This document shows, piece by piece, positions 18,788-26,777 of a stretch of DNA of 44,279 nucleotides; positions within the stretch are counted from its first letter, which is position 1, and each line of letters begins with the position of its first letter. The stretch is taken from assembly GCA_937925605.1 (NCBI GenBank), contig CALALV010000079.1, forward strand, positions 1-44,279. The letters are read 5' to 3'. Both the position numbers and the translations under genes were made by a program. Source of the DNA: an uncultured Woeseia sp. (GTDB lineage Bacteria; Pseudomonadota; Gammaproteobacteria; Steroidobacterales; Woeseiaceae). The notes beneath the pieces are model-generated. The model was not told the origin of the DNA. It ran no database searches and was given only the letters and a program-made list of their open reading frames with translations.

Positions 18788-19588
18788 ATGCTCGAACAAT
18801 GCCGACTGTGTGGCAGCAGCGACCTCAGCCTGTGCATGAGCGACGGGCGCAACAGCGACCTGCACTACTACCGCTGCGGCAACTGCGCGCTGTGGAACTA
18901 CGACATGAGCTTAGGCGTAGACCAGTCGCAGTACACGGAACGCTACGTGAGCCCGGAGGACCCCGACTACAAGTCGAACCGGCACGTGCTGCAGAGCTGG
19001 GAATTCCTGGCGCGCCACCACCCGCAGCCGGGCCGGATCATGGACATCGGCTGCGGCAACGGCTGCCTGCTGCACCACGCGCGCCGCGCGGGCTGGCAGG
19101 TCCGCGGAATGGAGCTGTCACGACAGGCGGCCCGGGCCGTGCAGGAGGACCAGGGCATCGAGGTCGACGTCGCGAACTTCCTCGACTACGACAACCCCGA
19201 CGACGTTCGCTACGACGTCGTGGTGCTGCGCCACGTGCTCGAACACCTGCCGGACCCGATCCTGGCGATGCGCCGGATCGGCGCGCTGCTGCGGCCCGGC
19301 GGCCTCGCGCTGCTCGAGTTCCCGAACACGCGCTCGGTCAGCTATGCCGTCAAGGCCTTCCTGAAGAACCGCGGGCTCAAGAACCGCAAGTATTCCGAGG
19401 ACTGGCGCCCCGGCCACTGCAACGAATTCTGCCGGCAGTCGTTCGAGCTCCTGCTCGACAAGACGGGCTTCGATCTCGTCGTGTGGCAGACCTATTCGCA
19501 CAAGCCGCTGGCGAGCGCGTTCTACCGGCTGTTCCCGGTCGCGAGCAAGGCGCGCGCCCTGGTCCGGCGCCGCGCCGACGCAAGCTGA
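18788..19588 (+). CDS. Class I SAM-dependent methyltransferase with N-terminal zinc-finger
   Basis: From the ATG at MLEQCRLCG the protein has 266 residues. A GTG six codons upstream is possible, but the ATG sits directly before the conserved cysteine motif. Two CxxC pairs (CRLCG and CGNCA) form a zinc-ribbon-like head. Methyltransf_23 follows, with SAM motif I IMDIGCGNGCLL, an acidic post-motif MELS, and VLRHVLEHLPDP plus LLRPGGLALLEFPN. This architecture is common among sugar and polyketide C- or O-methyltransferases; the substrate is unknown. It shares a divergent promoter region with a glycosyltransferase, which fits modification of a surface glycan. Confidence 0.85.
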   Translation: MLEQCRLCGSSDLSLCMSDGRNSDLHYYRCGNCALWNYDMSLGVDQSQYTERYVSPEDPDYKSNRHVLQSWEFLARHHPQPGRIMDIGCGNGCLLHHARRAGWQVRGMELSRQAARAVQEDQGIEVDVANFLDYDNPDDVRYDVVVLRHVLEHLPDPILAMRRIGALLRPGGLALLEFPNTRSVSYAVKAFLKNRGLKNRKYSEDWRPGHCNEFCRQSFELLLDKTGFDLVVWQTYSHKPLASAFYRLFPVASKARALVRRRADAS

Positions 19589-19591
19589 ACG

Positions 19592-19615
19592 TTACCAATT
19601 GAAATGGTAATTACC
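19592..19615. promoter_or_regulatory. TTACC/GGTAA half-site cluster upstream of the receptor gene
   Basis: Three alternating half-sites occur in 24 bp: TTACC at 19592-19596, GGTAA at 19606-19610 and TTACC at 19611-19615. They form one 19-bp inverted repeat with a 7-nt gap and one gapless 10-bp palindrome (GGTAATTACC). The stretch is very AT-rich for this genome and lies 76-99 nt before the receptor start. It looks like an operator, but I do not recognise the regulator; it is not a standard Fur box. Confidence 0.45.
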
Positions 19616-19690
19616 CGGCCCATTGCATAAGGTACGCGCTGCCCGGGTGCAGCTCGCCCGGCCTGTTTCAACCGATACCAAGACCCCGCA

Positions 19691-21739
19691 ATGATCATCC
19701 CGAATTCGCGTACCTTCGCACTCGGCCTGTTGCTGACGATGCTGCCTCCGGGCGAACTGCTGGCGGCCGAGGAAACGCTCGACGAGATCGTCGTCTCGGC
19801 GACCCGTCTCGAAACGTCCGTGCGCGATCTTGCCCGCGCGGTCTCGGTCGTCGACGAGGAGCGCATCCAGGCCGGCACGCAGCAGCTGGGTCTCGACGAG
19901 GCGCTGGCTCAGGTGCCCGGGCTGTACATGCAGAATCGCTACAACTTCGCGCAGGACCTGCGCATCTCGCTGCGCGGCTTCGGCGCCCGTTCCGCGTTCG
20001 GCGTGCGCGGCGTCAAGCTGGTCGTCGACGGCGTGCCGGAGACGCTGCCGGACGGCCAGGCCCAGGTCGACAGTATCGATCTCGGGTCCGCCCGGCGCAT
20101 CGAGGTGCTGCGCGGCCCCGCGTCCGCGCTATACGGCAACGCCTCGGGCGGCGTCATCGCGGTCGAGACCGCGCTGGGCGAGGGCAAGCCGTTCGTGACC
20201 GGCAGCCTCGCGGCCGGCGAGCTCGGCTTCTCCCGCGTCGGACTGAAGGCGGGCGGCGACGCCGGCGCGGCGTCGTTCCTCGTGAACCTTTCGCACCAGG
20301 AAATCGACGGCTACCGCGAGAACTCGCGGGCCCGCGGCAGCCTGCTCAACGCGAAGGTCGGCCTGCCGCTCGGCACGGCCGGCGATCGCCTGACCGCGAC
20401 GCTGAACCTGAGCGAGCAGCCGCAGGCGCAGGACCCGGGCGGCATCGACGCAGCCCAGGCGGCCGCGGCGCCGCGTTCCGCGCGCGATCGCAACCTGCAG
20501 TTCGACGCGGGCGAGGCGCTCGACCAGCAGCGCCTCGGGCTCAGCTGGGAACGCCCGCGCGCGGCCGGCACGCTGACGCTCAGGAGCTACTACACGCGCC
20601 GCGATTTCGCGAACAAGCTGCCGTTCACGGACGGCGGCATCGTCGAGTTCGACCGCGACGTCTACGGGCTCGGCGCTCAGTATCGCTTCGCTGAGCCGCT
20701 GACCGGCCGGCTCGAACTGGTCCTGGGCGCCGAGTTCGACCGCCAGGACGACGCGCGCCGTCGCTACGACAACGAAGACGGCAGCTACGGCGGGCTGGTC
20801 TTCGAGCAACGCGAGCGGGTCACTGGCAACGCCGCGTACCTGCAGGCCGAATACCCCCTGGGCGAGCGCTGGACCGCGAGCGGCGGCCTGCGCTACGACC
20901 GCGTCGAGTTCGACGTCGGCGACCGCTTCCTGGCCGACGGCGATGACTCGGGCGACATCGAATTCGACCAGCTCAGCCCGTCGCTCGGGCTGAGCGCCGA
21001 TTTCGGCGGGCGCATCGTCTACGCGTCCTGGAGCAGCTCCTTCGAAACGCCGACGACGACCGAACTCGCGAACCCGGACGCCAGCGGTGGCTTCAACCCG
21101 GCGCTCGAGCCGCAGCGCGCGGACAACGTCGAGCTGGGCTTCAAGACCGGCCGCGACGGGCTGTACTTCGAGTTCGCCGCGTTCGCTATCGACATCGAGG
21201 ACGAACTGGTGCCGTTCGAGCTCGCGCAGTTCCCGGGGCGTACGTTCTACGTCAACGCCGGCCGCTCGGATCGTCGCGGGCTGGAGACAGCGCTCCGCTA
21301 CGAGCATGAAAGCGGCTTCGGTCTCGACGCCTCCTGGACCTGGTCGGACTTCACCTACGACGAGTTCACGGACGACGCCGGCAACGATTTCGCGGGCAAG
21401 CGGCTGCCGGGCCTGCCGGAACATTTTGGCTATCTCGGATTGCGCTGGCGTTTCGAGCGCGGCATCACCGCGCTGCTCGAAGCGAGCTACTCGGGCGACC
21501 TCTACGCCGACGATGCCAACACGGCTGAGGTCGGCGCCTGGACGGTCGCGAACCTGCGCGTGTACGGCGAAGCGACGCGCGGCCGCTGGCAGCTGCGCCC
21601 GTACGTCGGCCTGAACAACCTGTTCGACGAGCGCTACTTCGGCAATATCCGCATCAATGCGTTCGGCGGGCGCTACTACGAGCCGGCGCCGGGCCGCAAC
21701 GTCTACGCCGGCATCAGCGCGAGCTTCGGCGGCGACTGA
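19691..21739 (+). CDS. TonB-dependent receptor, PqqU/YncD-like
   Basis: A 682-residue outer-membrane receptor with a signal peptide and a TonB box (LDEIVVSATRLE, about residues 30-41). Its plug is strongly conserved: RISLRGFGARSAFGVRGVK, then LPDGQAQVDSIDLGS and VLRGPASALYGNASGGV. This RGFGAR-AFGVRG-PDGQ pattern resembles the E. coli YncD/PqqU branch, which imports pyrroloquinoline quinone, but ligand transfer by homology is weak. The barrel has about 22 strands and ends FGGD rather than with a terminal Phe. An amidohydrolase lipoprotein follows 29 nt later, so the two are probably one transcription unit. Confidence 0.9.
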   Translation: MIIPNSRTFALGLLLTMLPPGELLAAEETLDEIVVSATRLETSVRDLARAVSVVDEERIQAGTQQLGLDEALAQVPGLYMQNRYNFAQDLRISLRGFGARSAFGVRGVKLVVDGVPETLPDGQAQVDSIDLGSARRIEVLRGPASALYGNASGGVIAVETALGEGKPFVTGSLAAGELGFSRVGLKAGGDAGAASFLVNLSHQEIDGYRENSRARGSLLNAKVGLPLGTAGDRLTATLNLSEQPQAQDPGGIDAAQAAAAPRSARDRNLQFDAGEALDQQRLGLSWERPRAAGTLTLRSYYTRRDFANKLPFTDGGIVEFDRDVYGLGAQYRFAEPLTGRLELVLGAEFDRQDDARRRYDNEDGSYGGLVFEQRERVTGNAAYLQAEYPLGERWTASGGLRYDRVEFDVGDRFLADGDDSGDIEFDQLSPSLGLSADFGGRIVYASWSSSFETPTTTELANPDASGGFNPALEPQRADNVELGFKTGRDGLYFEFAAFAIDIEDELVPFELAQFPGRTFYVNAGRSDRRGLETALRYEHESGFGLDASWTWSDFTYDEFTDDAGNDFAGKRLPGLPEHFGYLGLRWRFERGITALLEASYSGDLYADDANTAEVGAWTVANLRVYGEATRGRWQLRPYVGLNNLFDERYFGNIRINAFGGRYYEPAPGRNVYAGISASFGGD

Positions 21740-21768
21740 GACCGGCACACAATCCGGGGGGAGAAAGC

Positions 21769-23490
21769 ATGAGACACCTGATCGTCGGGCTGGCGCTGGC
21801 GGCCCTGGCCGGCTGCGCCGAGGTGCCGGGCGTGGAGCCTGCCGACCTGCTGCTGGTCAACGGCACGCTGCGCACGGTGGACGACGCGCTGCCCGTCGCG
21901 GAGGCGCTCGCGGTCCGCGGCGAGCGCATCGTCGCGGTCGGCAGCAGCGCCGAGATACTCGAGCTGCGCGGCCCGGACAGCGAGGTGATCGACCTCGAGG
22001 GCCGCACGGCCATCCCGGGCCTCATCGAGGGCCACGGCCACTACACGTCCTTCGGCGAATCGCTGATGACGCTCGACTTCCGCCACGACGAGAGCTTCGC
22101 CGCGATGATCGACCGGGTCGCGGCGGCCGCAGCGGAGACGCCGGCGGGCGAATGGATCGTCGGCCGCGGCTGGCACCAGGACAAGTGGCGGACGCCGCCC
22201 GAGCCGGCGGTCGAGGGACTGCCGGTGCACGACGCGCTGAGCGCGGCCACGCCGGAACACCCGGTGATGCTGATCCATACGAGCGGTCACGGCGTGTTCG
22301 TCAACCAGCGCGCGATGACGCTGGTCGAACTGGACGAGACCAGCGAGCCGCCCGCGGGCGGCGAAATCGTGCGCGACGCCGACGGCCGCCCGACCGGCAT
22401 GATGCGGGAAGCGGCGCAGGACGTGTTTCGCGAGGCCTTCGCGCGCCACCAGGCACTGCGGTCGCCGGCCGTGATCGAGGCCGAGATGCGCCGCAAGATC
22501 ACGCTCGCGGGCGAGGAGTCGCTGCGTCACGGCATCACGTCATTCCAGGACCTCGGCACGAGCTTCGCCGAGGTCGACCTGATCCGCCGCATGGCCGACG
22601 AGGGCGCGCTGCCGGTGCGCCTGTGGATGGCCTTCGAGGAGCAGGCCGCCGACATGGCCGGCCGCCTCGACGACTACCGCATGGTCGGCTACGGGAACGG
22701 TTTCCTGACCGTGCGCGCGATCGGCGAGAAGGTGCTGGACGGCGCGCTCGGCACGCACGGGGGCTGGCTGCTCGAACCTTACGCGGACCTGCCGCGCAGC
22801 TCCGGCCTGAACGTCGTGCCGATCGAGGAGATAGAGGCCTCCGCGCGGCTGGCCATGCAGCACGACTACCAGCTCGCGATCCAGGGCATTGGCGACCGCG
22901 CCTACCGCGAATTGCTCGACATCTACGCCGCCGAGATGGCGCGCAACCCGGGCAAGCGCGACCTGCGCTGGCGTATCGAGCACGCGCAGGTCATCTACCC
23001 CGACGACGTCGCGCGCACGATCGAGCTCGGCGTCATCCCGGCGGTCCAGGGCATCTTCGCCTGCTCCGACGGCCCGTGGGTGGAGGACCGGCTGGGCCCC
23101 GAGCGCACCCGCGAGCGCGGCTATATCTTCAACACGCTGTACGAGGCCGGCGCCGTGCCGACCAACGGTACGGATCCGCCGGTCGACGAGATCGACCCGA
23201 TCGCGAGCTACTACTGCTCGGTCACGCGCCGCCTGCCGGACGGCACGCTGTTCCAGCCGCAGGAAGCCTACTCGCGCGAAGTCGCGCTGTACTCCTACAC
23301 GATGGGTAACGCGATCGCCGCGTTCGAGGAAGACGAAAAGGGCTCGCTGACGCCAGGCAAGTTAGCGGACATCGCGGTGCTGTCGCAGGACCTCGTCACG
23401 GTGCCCGACGACGAGATCATGGACACCAGGATCGAGATGACGATCCTGGGCGGCAAGGTGGTCTACCGCGACGGCCGGATCCTGCGCTGA
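21769..23490 (+). CDS. YtcJ-like amidohydrolase lipoprotein (Amidohydro_3)
   Basis: A 573-residue protein with a lipoprotein signal (LALAALAGC, lipid on Cys18 or nearby) and no Asp at +2 (CAE), so outer-membrane sorting is likely. The amidohydrolase fold follows: an N-terminal beta-sandwich (LLLVNGTLRTVDDALP), the HxH metal motif in IEGHGHYTS, RIEHAQVI, and the C-terminal GSLTPGKLADIAVLS. The family hydrolyses amides and related bonds; substrates of YtcJ-like members are mostly unknown. The usual HAIGDRA motif reads IQGIGDRA here, with Gln in place of a metal-binding His, so the metal site or activity may be altered. GGGGGGAGAAAGC precedes the ATG. Confidence 0.88.
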   Translation: MRHLIVGLALAALAGCAEVPGVEPADLLLVNGTLRTVDDALPVAEALAVRGERIVAVGSSAEILELRGPDSEVIDLEGRTAIPGLIEGHGHYTSFGESLMTLDFRHDESFAAMIDRVAAAAAETPAGEWIVGRGWHQDKWRTPPEPAVEGLPVHDALSAATPEHPVMLIHTSGHGVFVNQRAMTLVELDETSEPPAGGEIVRDADGRPTGMMREAAQDVFREAFARHQALRSPAVIEAEMRRKITLAGEESLRHGITSFQDLGTSFAEVDLIRRMADEGALPVRLWMAFEEQAADMAGRLDDYRMVGYGNGFLTVRAIGEKVLDGALGTHGGWLLEPYADLPRSSGLNVVPIEEIEASARLAMQHDYQLAIQGIGDRAYRELLDIYAAEMARNPGKRDLRWRIEHAQVIYPDDVARTIELGVIPAVQGIFACSDGPWVEDRLGPERTRERGYIFNTLYEAGAVPTNGTDPPVDEIDPIASYYCSVTRRLPDGTLFQPQEAYSREVALYSYTMGNAIAAFEEDEKGSLTPGKLADIAVLSQDLVTVPDDEIMDTRIEMTILGGKVVYRDGRILR

Positions 23491-23508
23491 GCCGACTATC
23501 GCGGGTAC

Positions 23509-23542
23509 AAAAAAGCCCGGCGCGGAGCCGGGCTTTTTTTTG
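23509..23542. terminator. Bidirectional intrinsic terminator
   Basis: An 8-bp stem (AGCCCGGC with GCCGGGCT around GCGGA) has an A-run on its left and a T-run of at least eight on its right. It can stop the plus-strand amidohydrolase transcript and the convergent minus-strand RidA operon. Confidence 0.95.
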
Positions 23543-23575
23543 CGCGGCGATTGCGCCGCGCGAGCGTCGCGCGGC

Positions 23576-24073
23576 TCAGTCGTCGCTGCGCGCCACGACA
23601 ACCTCGATCTCGACCAGCCAGTGCTCGTTCGCGAGCGCGGCGATCTGCAGCGCCGAGCGTGCCGGCAGGTTCGGCTGTTCCTCGGTGCCGAAATAGTCGG
23701 TGTAGGCGCGCATGAAGCCGGCGAAGTCCATCTTGCCGTCCATCTCGGGATCGCCGACCAGGAACACGGTCATCTTGATCACGTCGCCCATGCCGACGCC
23801 GAGATTCTCGAGCGAGGCCTCGATGCGGTCCAGCACGCTGCGCGTCTGCGCCTCCGTGTCGCCCCAGAACTCCCGGGTGTTGCGCTCGGCATCGGGGTTG
23901 GCCGGGCCGGGCACGGTGCCGCTGTGGTAGATGATCGCCGTGTTCGCCGAGGTCTCGACCGCCTGGGCGATCGGGAACGTCGAGTTGTTCGGCAGCGGGT
24001 AGCGGGTGACGTCGCCGGCGCTCGCGCAGGCAGCGGCGGACAGGAACAGGGCGGCTATGGCAATTTGCTTCAT
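23576..24073 (-). CDS. Periplasmic RidA-family (enamine/imine deaminase) protein
   Basis: 165 residues, of which the first 19-20 are a signal peptide (AIAALFLSAAACASA). A lipobox reading is possible at Cys16 but weak. The rest is a RidA/YjgF trimer-type domain. Arg139 in LPARSAL and Glu155 in LVEIEVVV align with R105 and E120 of E. coli RidA, the pair needed for hydrolysis of enamines/imines to carbonyl plus ammonia. The frame continues 156 nt upstream, but that part overlaps the cytochrome gene and is unlike the family; the ATG before the signal peptide is right. It is the last gene of an eight-gene minus-strand cluster, after a diheme cytochrome and an amine oxidase. Confidence 0.88.
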   Translation of the reverse strand: MKQIAIAALFLSAAACASAGDVTRYPLPNNSTFPIAQAVETSANTAIIYHSGTVPGPANPDAERNTREFWGDTEAQTRSVLDRIEASLENLGVGMGDVIKMTVFLVGDPEMDGKMDFAGFMRAYTDYFGTEEQPNLPARSALQIAALANEHWLVEIEVVVARSDD

Positions 24074-24095
24074 GGTGTTTTTCCCGTTTGATGCT

Positions 24096-24719
24096 TCAGT
24101 TCGAACCGAGGGTGGAAATATAGCGGACGACGTCGGCGATGGCCTGCTCGTTCGGCAGCAGCTCGGCTGCCGCGCGCATCTGCTGGCCGTAATCGTCGTC
24201 GGGATGGCTGCCACGCACGCCCGAGACATAGTGCTCGAGCTGCGTCTGCAGGTACCAGTCGTTCAGGCCCGTGAGTGGCGGCCCGCCGAGCGCCTCGTTG
24301 CCCTGGCCGTCCGCGCCGTGGCAGGCGCCGCAGCTCGCGTAGATCGCCGCGCCTCGTTGCGCGTCGCCGTCGAGCGTGAGCGGCGGCGGCGGGGCCGAGA
24401 CGGCGGCGACGTAAGCGCTGACCTCCTCGATCTCCGCGTCGTCCAGGATCGCGGCCATCGGCCGCATCTCGTGGCCGCCGGCGTCGTCCGGGTGCACGCC
24501 GCGCCAGCCGAGCTTGAAGGCTTCGAGCTGGCGTGCCACGTACCACTCGTCCATGCCGGCGAGCCGCGGCGCCGCGATGACGACGTTGCCGCCCATCGCG
24601 ATGCCGTGGCAGACGGTGCAGTAGACGTATTTCTGCGCCGGGATGACCGGCTCGTCGGCGGTCGCGGCGAGCGGCAGCAGGCAGAGCAGGGCGATCGTCG
24701 TCCGTGTCATGGTCCTCAT
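24096..24719 (-). CDS. Periplasmic diheme cytochrome c (c4-like)
   Basis: 207 residues with a signal peptide (TIALLCLLPLAATA). Two class I cytochrome domains follow, with heme sites CTVCH (34-38) and CGACH (130-134) and likely Met ligands at M85/M88 and M181 in matching HPDD...M contexts. The two halves resemble each other, as in cytochrome c4. It should carry electrons in the periplasm. Its ATG overlaps the TGA of the upstream flavin amine oxidase (ATGA), so the two are translationally coupled and this is probably the oxidase's electron acceptor. A second in-frame ATG three codons later is an alternative start. RidA follows 22 nt downstream. Confidence 0.92.
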   Translation of the reverse strand: MRTMTRTTIALLCLLPLAATADEPVIPAQKYVYCTVCHGIAMGGNVVIAAPRLAGMDEWYVARQLEAFKLGWRGVHPDDAGGHEMRPMAAILDDAEIEEVSAYVAAVSAPPPPLTLDGDAQRGAAIYASCGACHGADGQGNEALGGPPLTGLNDWYLQTQLEHYVSGVRGSHPDDDYGQQMRAAAELLPNEQAIADVVRYISTLGSN

Positions 24720-26287
24720 CCCTGGCCGGCCTCCGCCCTGACGCGCTGGTCGAGGTCCTGCACCGCGTGCAGCGCGGAGGCGAAAGCACCTTCCTGCCAG
24801 CTCGAGTGGAAGCTGATCTGGTCGCCGATCATCCAGTGGCGGCCCTCCGGCGCCTGCACCTTGCGGAACAGGTGTTCCTGGTCCTCCTCGAAGCGGTTGC
24901 CGCAGCCCATCATGTGGTTCATGCGCCCCCAGGCGACGCTGATGCCGTTCTCGATCATGTCCGTGTAGCCCGGGTGCAGCTTCTCGCCCATCTTCGCCGC
25001 CTCGGCGATGCGCTGGTCGGGCGGCATGCGTTCGAACCAGTTCGACTGGTCCGGCCCGAAGGCGTAGCAGCCGAGCACGACGCCCTTCTTCCTGAAGATG
25101 CCGTGCGACGGGTACCAGATCTGGTTGATGCGCTGGCTCGTGTACGAGATACCGCCGTAGATATTCTCGCGCTCCCAGAAGCGCTCCTTCATCTGCAGCC
25201 CGATCTTGAAGAAGTTGCCGCGCCGCATCGCGGTCAGCGCGTCGACGTAGTCCTTCGAGAAATTGTTCGGGATGCCGTTGATGAAGTGCGATGGAATGCT
25301 GTTGAAGCAGTAGTCGCCACTCAGTTTGCGGCGTTCGCCGCGGTGGTGGTAGACGACTTCCACGCCGTCGTCGCGCAGCGTGATCGCCTGCACCTGCGCG
25401 TGCAGCAGCGGCTTCGCGCGCAGCTTGTTCAGGAAGCCGCGGACGATCATGTCCATGCCGCCGCGCGGCGTCATCAGCGGCGCGGCCCAGTCGACGTGCT
25501 CGTTGAAGTGCATGCCCATGCGCCAGAAACGGCTGTTCAGCAGCTGCTTGAATTCCAGGGCAGGCTTCAGCTCGCCGTGTTTCAGGAAGCCGCCAGACGA
25601 GTACCCGGCCCGCGACGAGCCGGCGAAGCGGTAGTCGTCGCCCAGGTCGCCGTAGGCCTTGATGAAGGCCAGCAGCCTCTCCTGGTCGTCAGCGTCGAGG
25701 GGCTGGTCGAAGGCGTTCGCATTAACGGCCTTCGCCATCAGTTCGCTCATGAAGCCGCGGGCGCTGGTCGTGAACTCGCGCACGCGCAGCCGCTCGCCGC
25801 CGAAGGACTCGTCGTCCTGGGTCCACGCGAGCCGGTTGTCGTTCGCCATGATGTCGAGCTCGACGCCGAGCACGCGGCAGTAGTGCATCGCGCGCTCGTG
25901 GTGGCCGGGGATGCGCGCGGCGCCGCCGTTGAAGTACAGGTGTGGCTCGTCGTCGAAGTTGACGACCTGGGGGTAGCCCATCTCGTCGACGACGTCGCCG
26001 TGCCGGAACGTGATGTTGCGCCCGCCGACCCGGTGCGAGGCTTCGAGGATCGTGCAATCGTAGCCGGCGCGCTCGAGCTCGTAGGCGGCGGTCAGGCCCG
26101 AGATGCCGGCGCCGAGGATCAGCACCCGCTTCTCGCCGCGGCCGACGCGCTTGAGGTCGAGCTGCGGCATCTCGCCGGTTTCCGGCAGCAGGTCCAGCGC
26201 CCTCGCGGCCTGGTACAGCGCGGTAGTGCCGCCGACGGCACCGACGAAATTCAAGAAGTGCCGTCGCGTTATCTGGTCCCTGGTCAT
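24716..26287 (-). CDS. Tat-exported flavin-dependent amine oxidase/dehydrogenase
   Basis: A 523-residue FAD enzyme. The N-terminus has a twin-arginine signal (TRRHFLNFVGAVGG), so it folds with its cofactor and is exported to the periplasm. FAD is bound by VLILGAGISGLTAAYELE (Gly59/61/64) with Glu82 for the ribose, the following RVGGR motif, and the C-terminal GDQISFHSSWQEGA. These are hallmarks of the monoamine/L-amino-acid oxidase family, which converts an amine to an imine. I see no Cys in the usual covalent-FAD position. The coupled diheme cytochrome suggests a dehydrogenase that passes electrons to cytochrome c rather than to oxygen, as NicA2 does with CycN. The substrate is unknown. Confidence 0.9.
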   Translation of the reverse strand: MTRDQITRRHFLNFVGAVGGTTALYQAARALDLLPETGEMPQLDLKRVGRGEKRVLILGAGISGLTAAYELERAGYDCTILEASHRVGGRNITFRHGDVVDEMGYPQVVNFDDEPHLYFNGGAARIPGHHERAMHYCRVLGVELDIMANDNRLAWTQDDESFGGERLRVREFTTSARGFMSELMAKAVNANAFDQPLDADDQERLLAFIKAYGDLGDDYRFAGSSRAGYSSGGFLKHGELKPALEFKQLLNSRFWRMGMHFNEHVDWAAPLMTPRGGMDMIVRGFLNKLRAKPLLHAQVQAITLRDDGVEVVYHHRGERRKLSGDYCFNSIPSHFINGIPNNFSKDYVDALTAMRRGNFFKIGLQMKERFWERENIYGGISYTSQRINQIWYPSHGIFRKKGVVLGCYAFGPDQSNWFERMPPDQRIAEAAKMGEKLHPGYTDMIENGISVAWGRMNHMMGCGNRFEEDQEHLFRKVQAPEGRHWMIGDQISFHSSWQEGAFASALHAVQDLDQRVRAEAGQG

Positions 26288-26402
26288 TCCCGATTCGATC
26301 CCTGGTCTGTGGTCCCGCGTCCCGCGGGAGATTGTCGTTGCGCCCGGCGCGCGGCCCCCGGAATGGGACTCGCTGCAGCCGATTGGTTCCGTTCGCCCCG
26401 CG

Positions 26403-26756
26403 TCAGGGCGGCGCCTCGCTCAGCAGGAACAGGTCCGTGAGCAGGGCGCGCAGGTGTATCGATGCGTTCAGATTGTCGATCAGCTCGGAGCTGATTGCAG
26501 GCTGCGCCGCGACCAGCGCGATAGCGGCCAGCGACTTGCGGGCGTCGTCGACGACCACGCGGGCGAAGTCGTGATCCTGCTCCTCCAGCAGCGCGACCAC
26601 GTTGCCGGTGGCCTCGCTCATGCCGGCCAGCGTCGTCCTGACCTCGGAGTTGCCGCCCTTGCCGACGTCGGTCTCGCGGCCCTGCGCGGCGTAGGCCAGC
26701 AGGAACTCGTAGCCGGCCTCGATCACCTCGATCTGCTCGTCGAGCGATTTACTCAC
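26403..26756 (-). CDS. Uncharacterised 117-residue helical protein of the oxidoreductase operon
   Basis: A 117-residue protein with no signal peptide, no membrane segment and no cysteines. It is predicted from its pattern to be mostly amphipathic helix (for example LDEQIEVIEAGYEFLLAYAAQG and ISSELIDNLNASIHLRALLTDLF, quoted in parts). I do not recognise a family. The start is a GTG 21 nt after the cytochrome b stop, with a weak AAGG site. It lies between the molybdenum hydroxylase/cytochrome b genes and the amine oxidase, in the same direction. A role as a cytoplasmic maturation or regulatory factor for the operon's cofactor enzymes is possible but unproven. Confidence 0.7.
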   Translation of the reverse strand: MSKSLDEQIEVIEAGYEFLLAYAAQGRETDVGKGGNSEVRTTLAGMSEATGNVVALLEEQDHDFARVVVDDARKSLAAIALVAAQPAISSELIDNLNASIHLRALLTDLFLLSEAPP

Positions 26757-26777
26757 GGGATAGCGGGCCTTGTCTGC

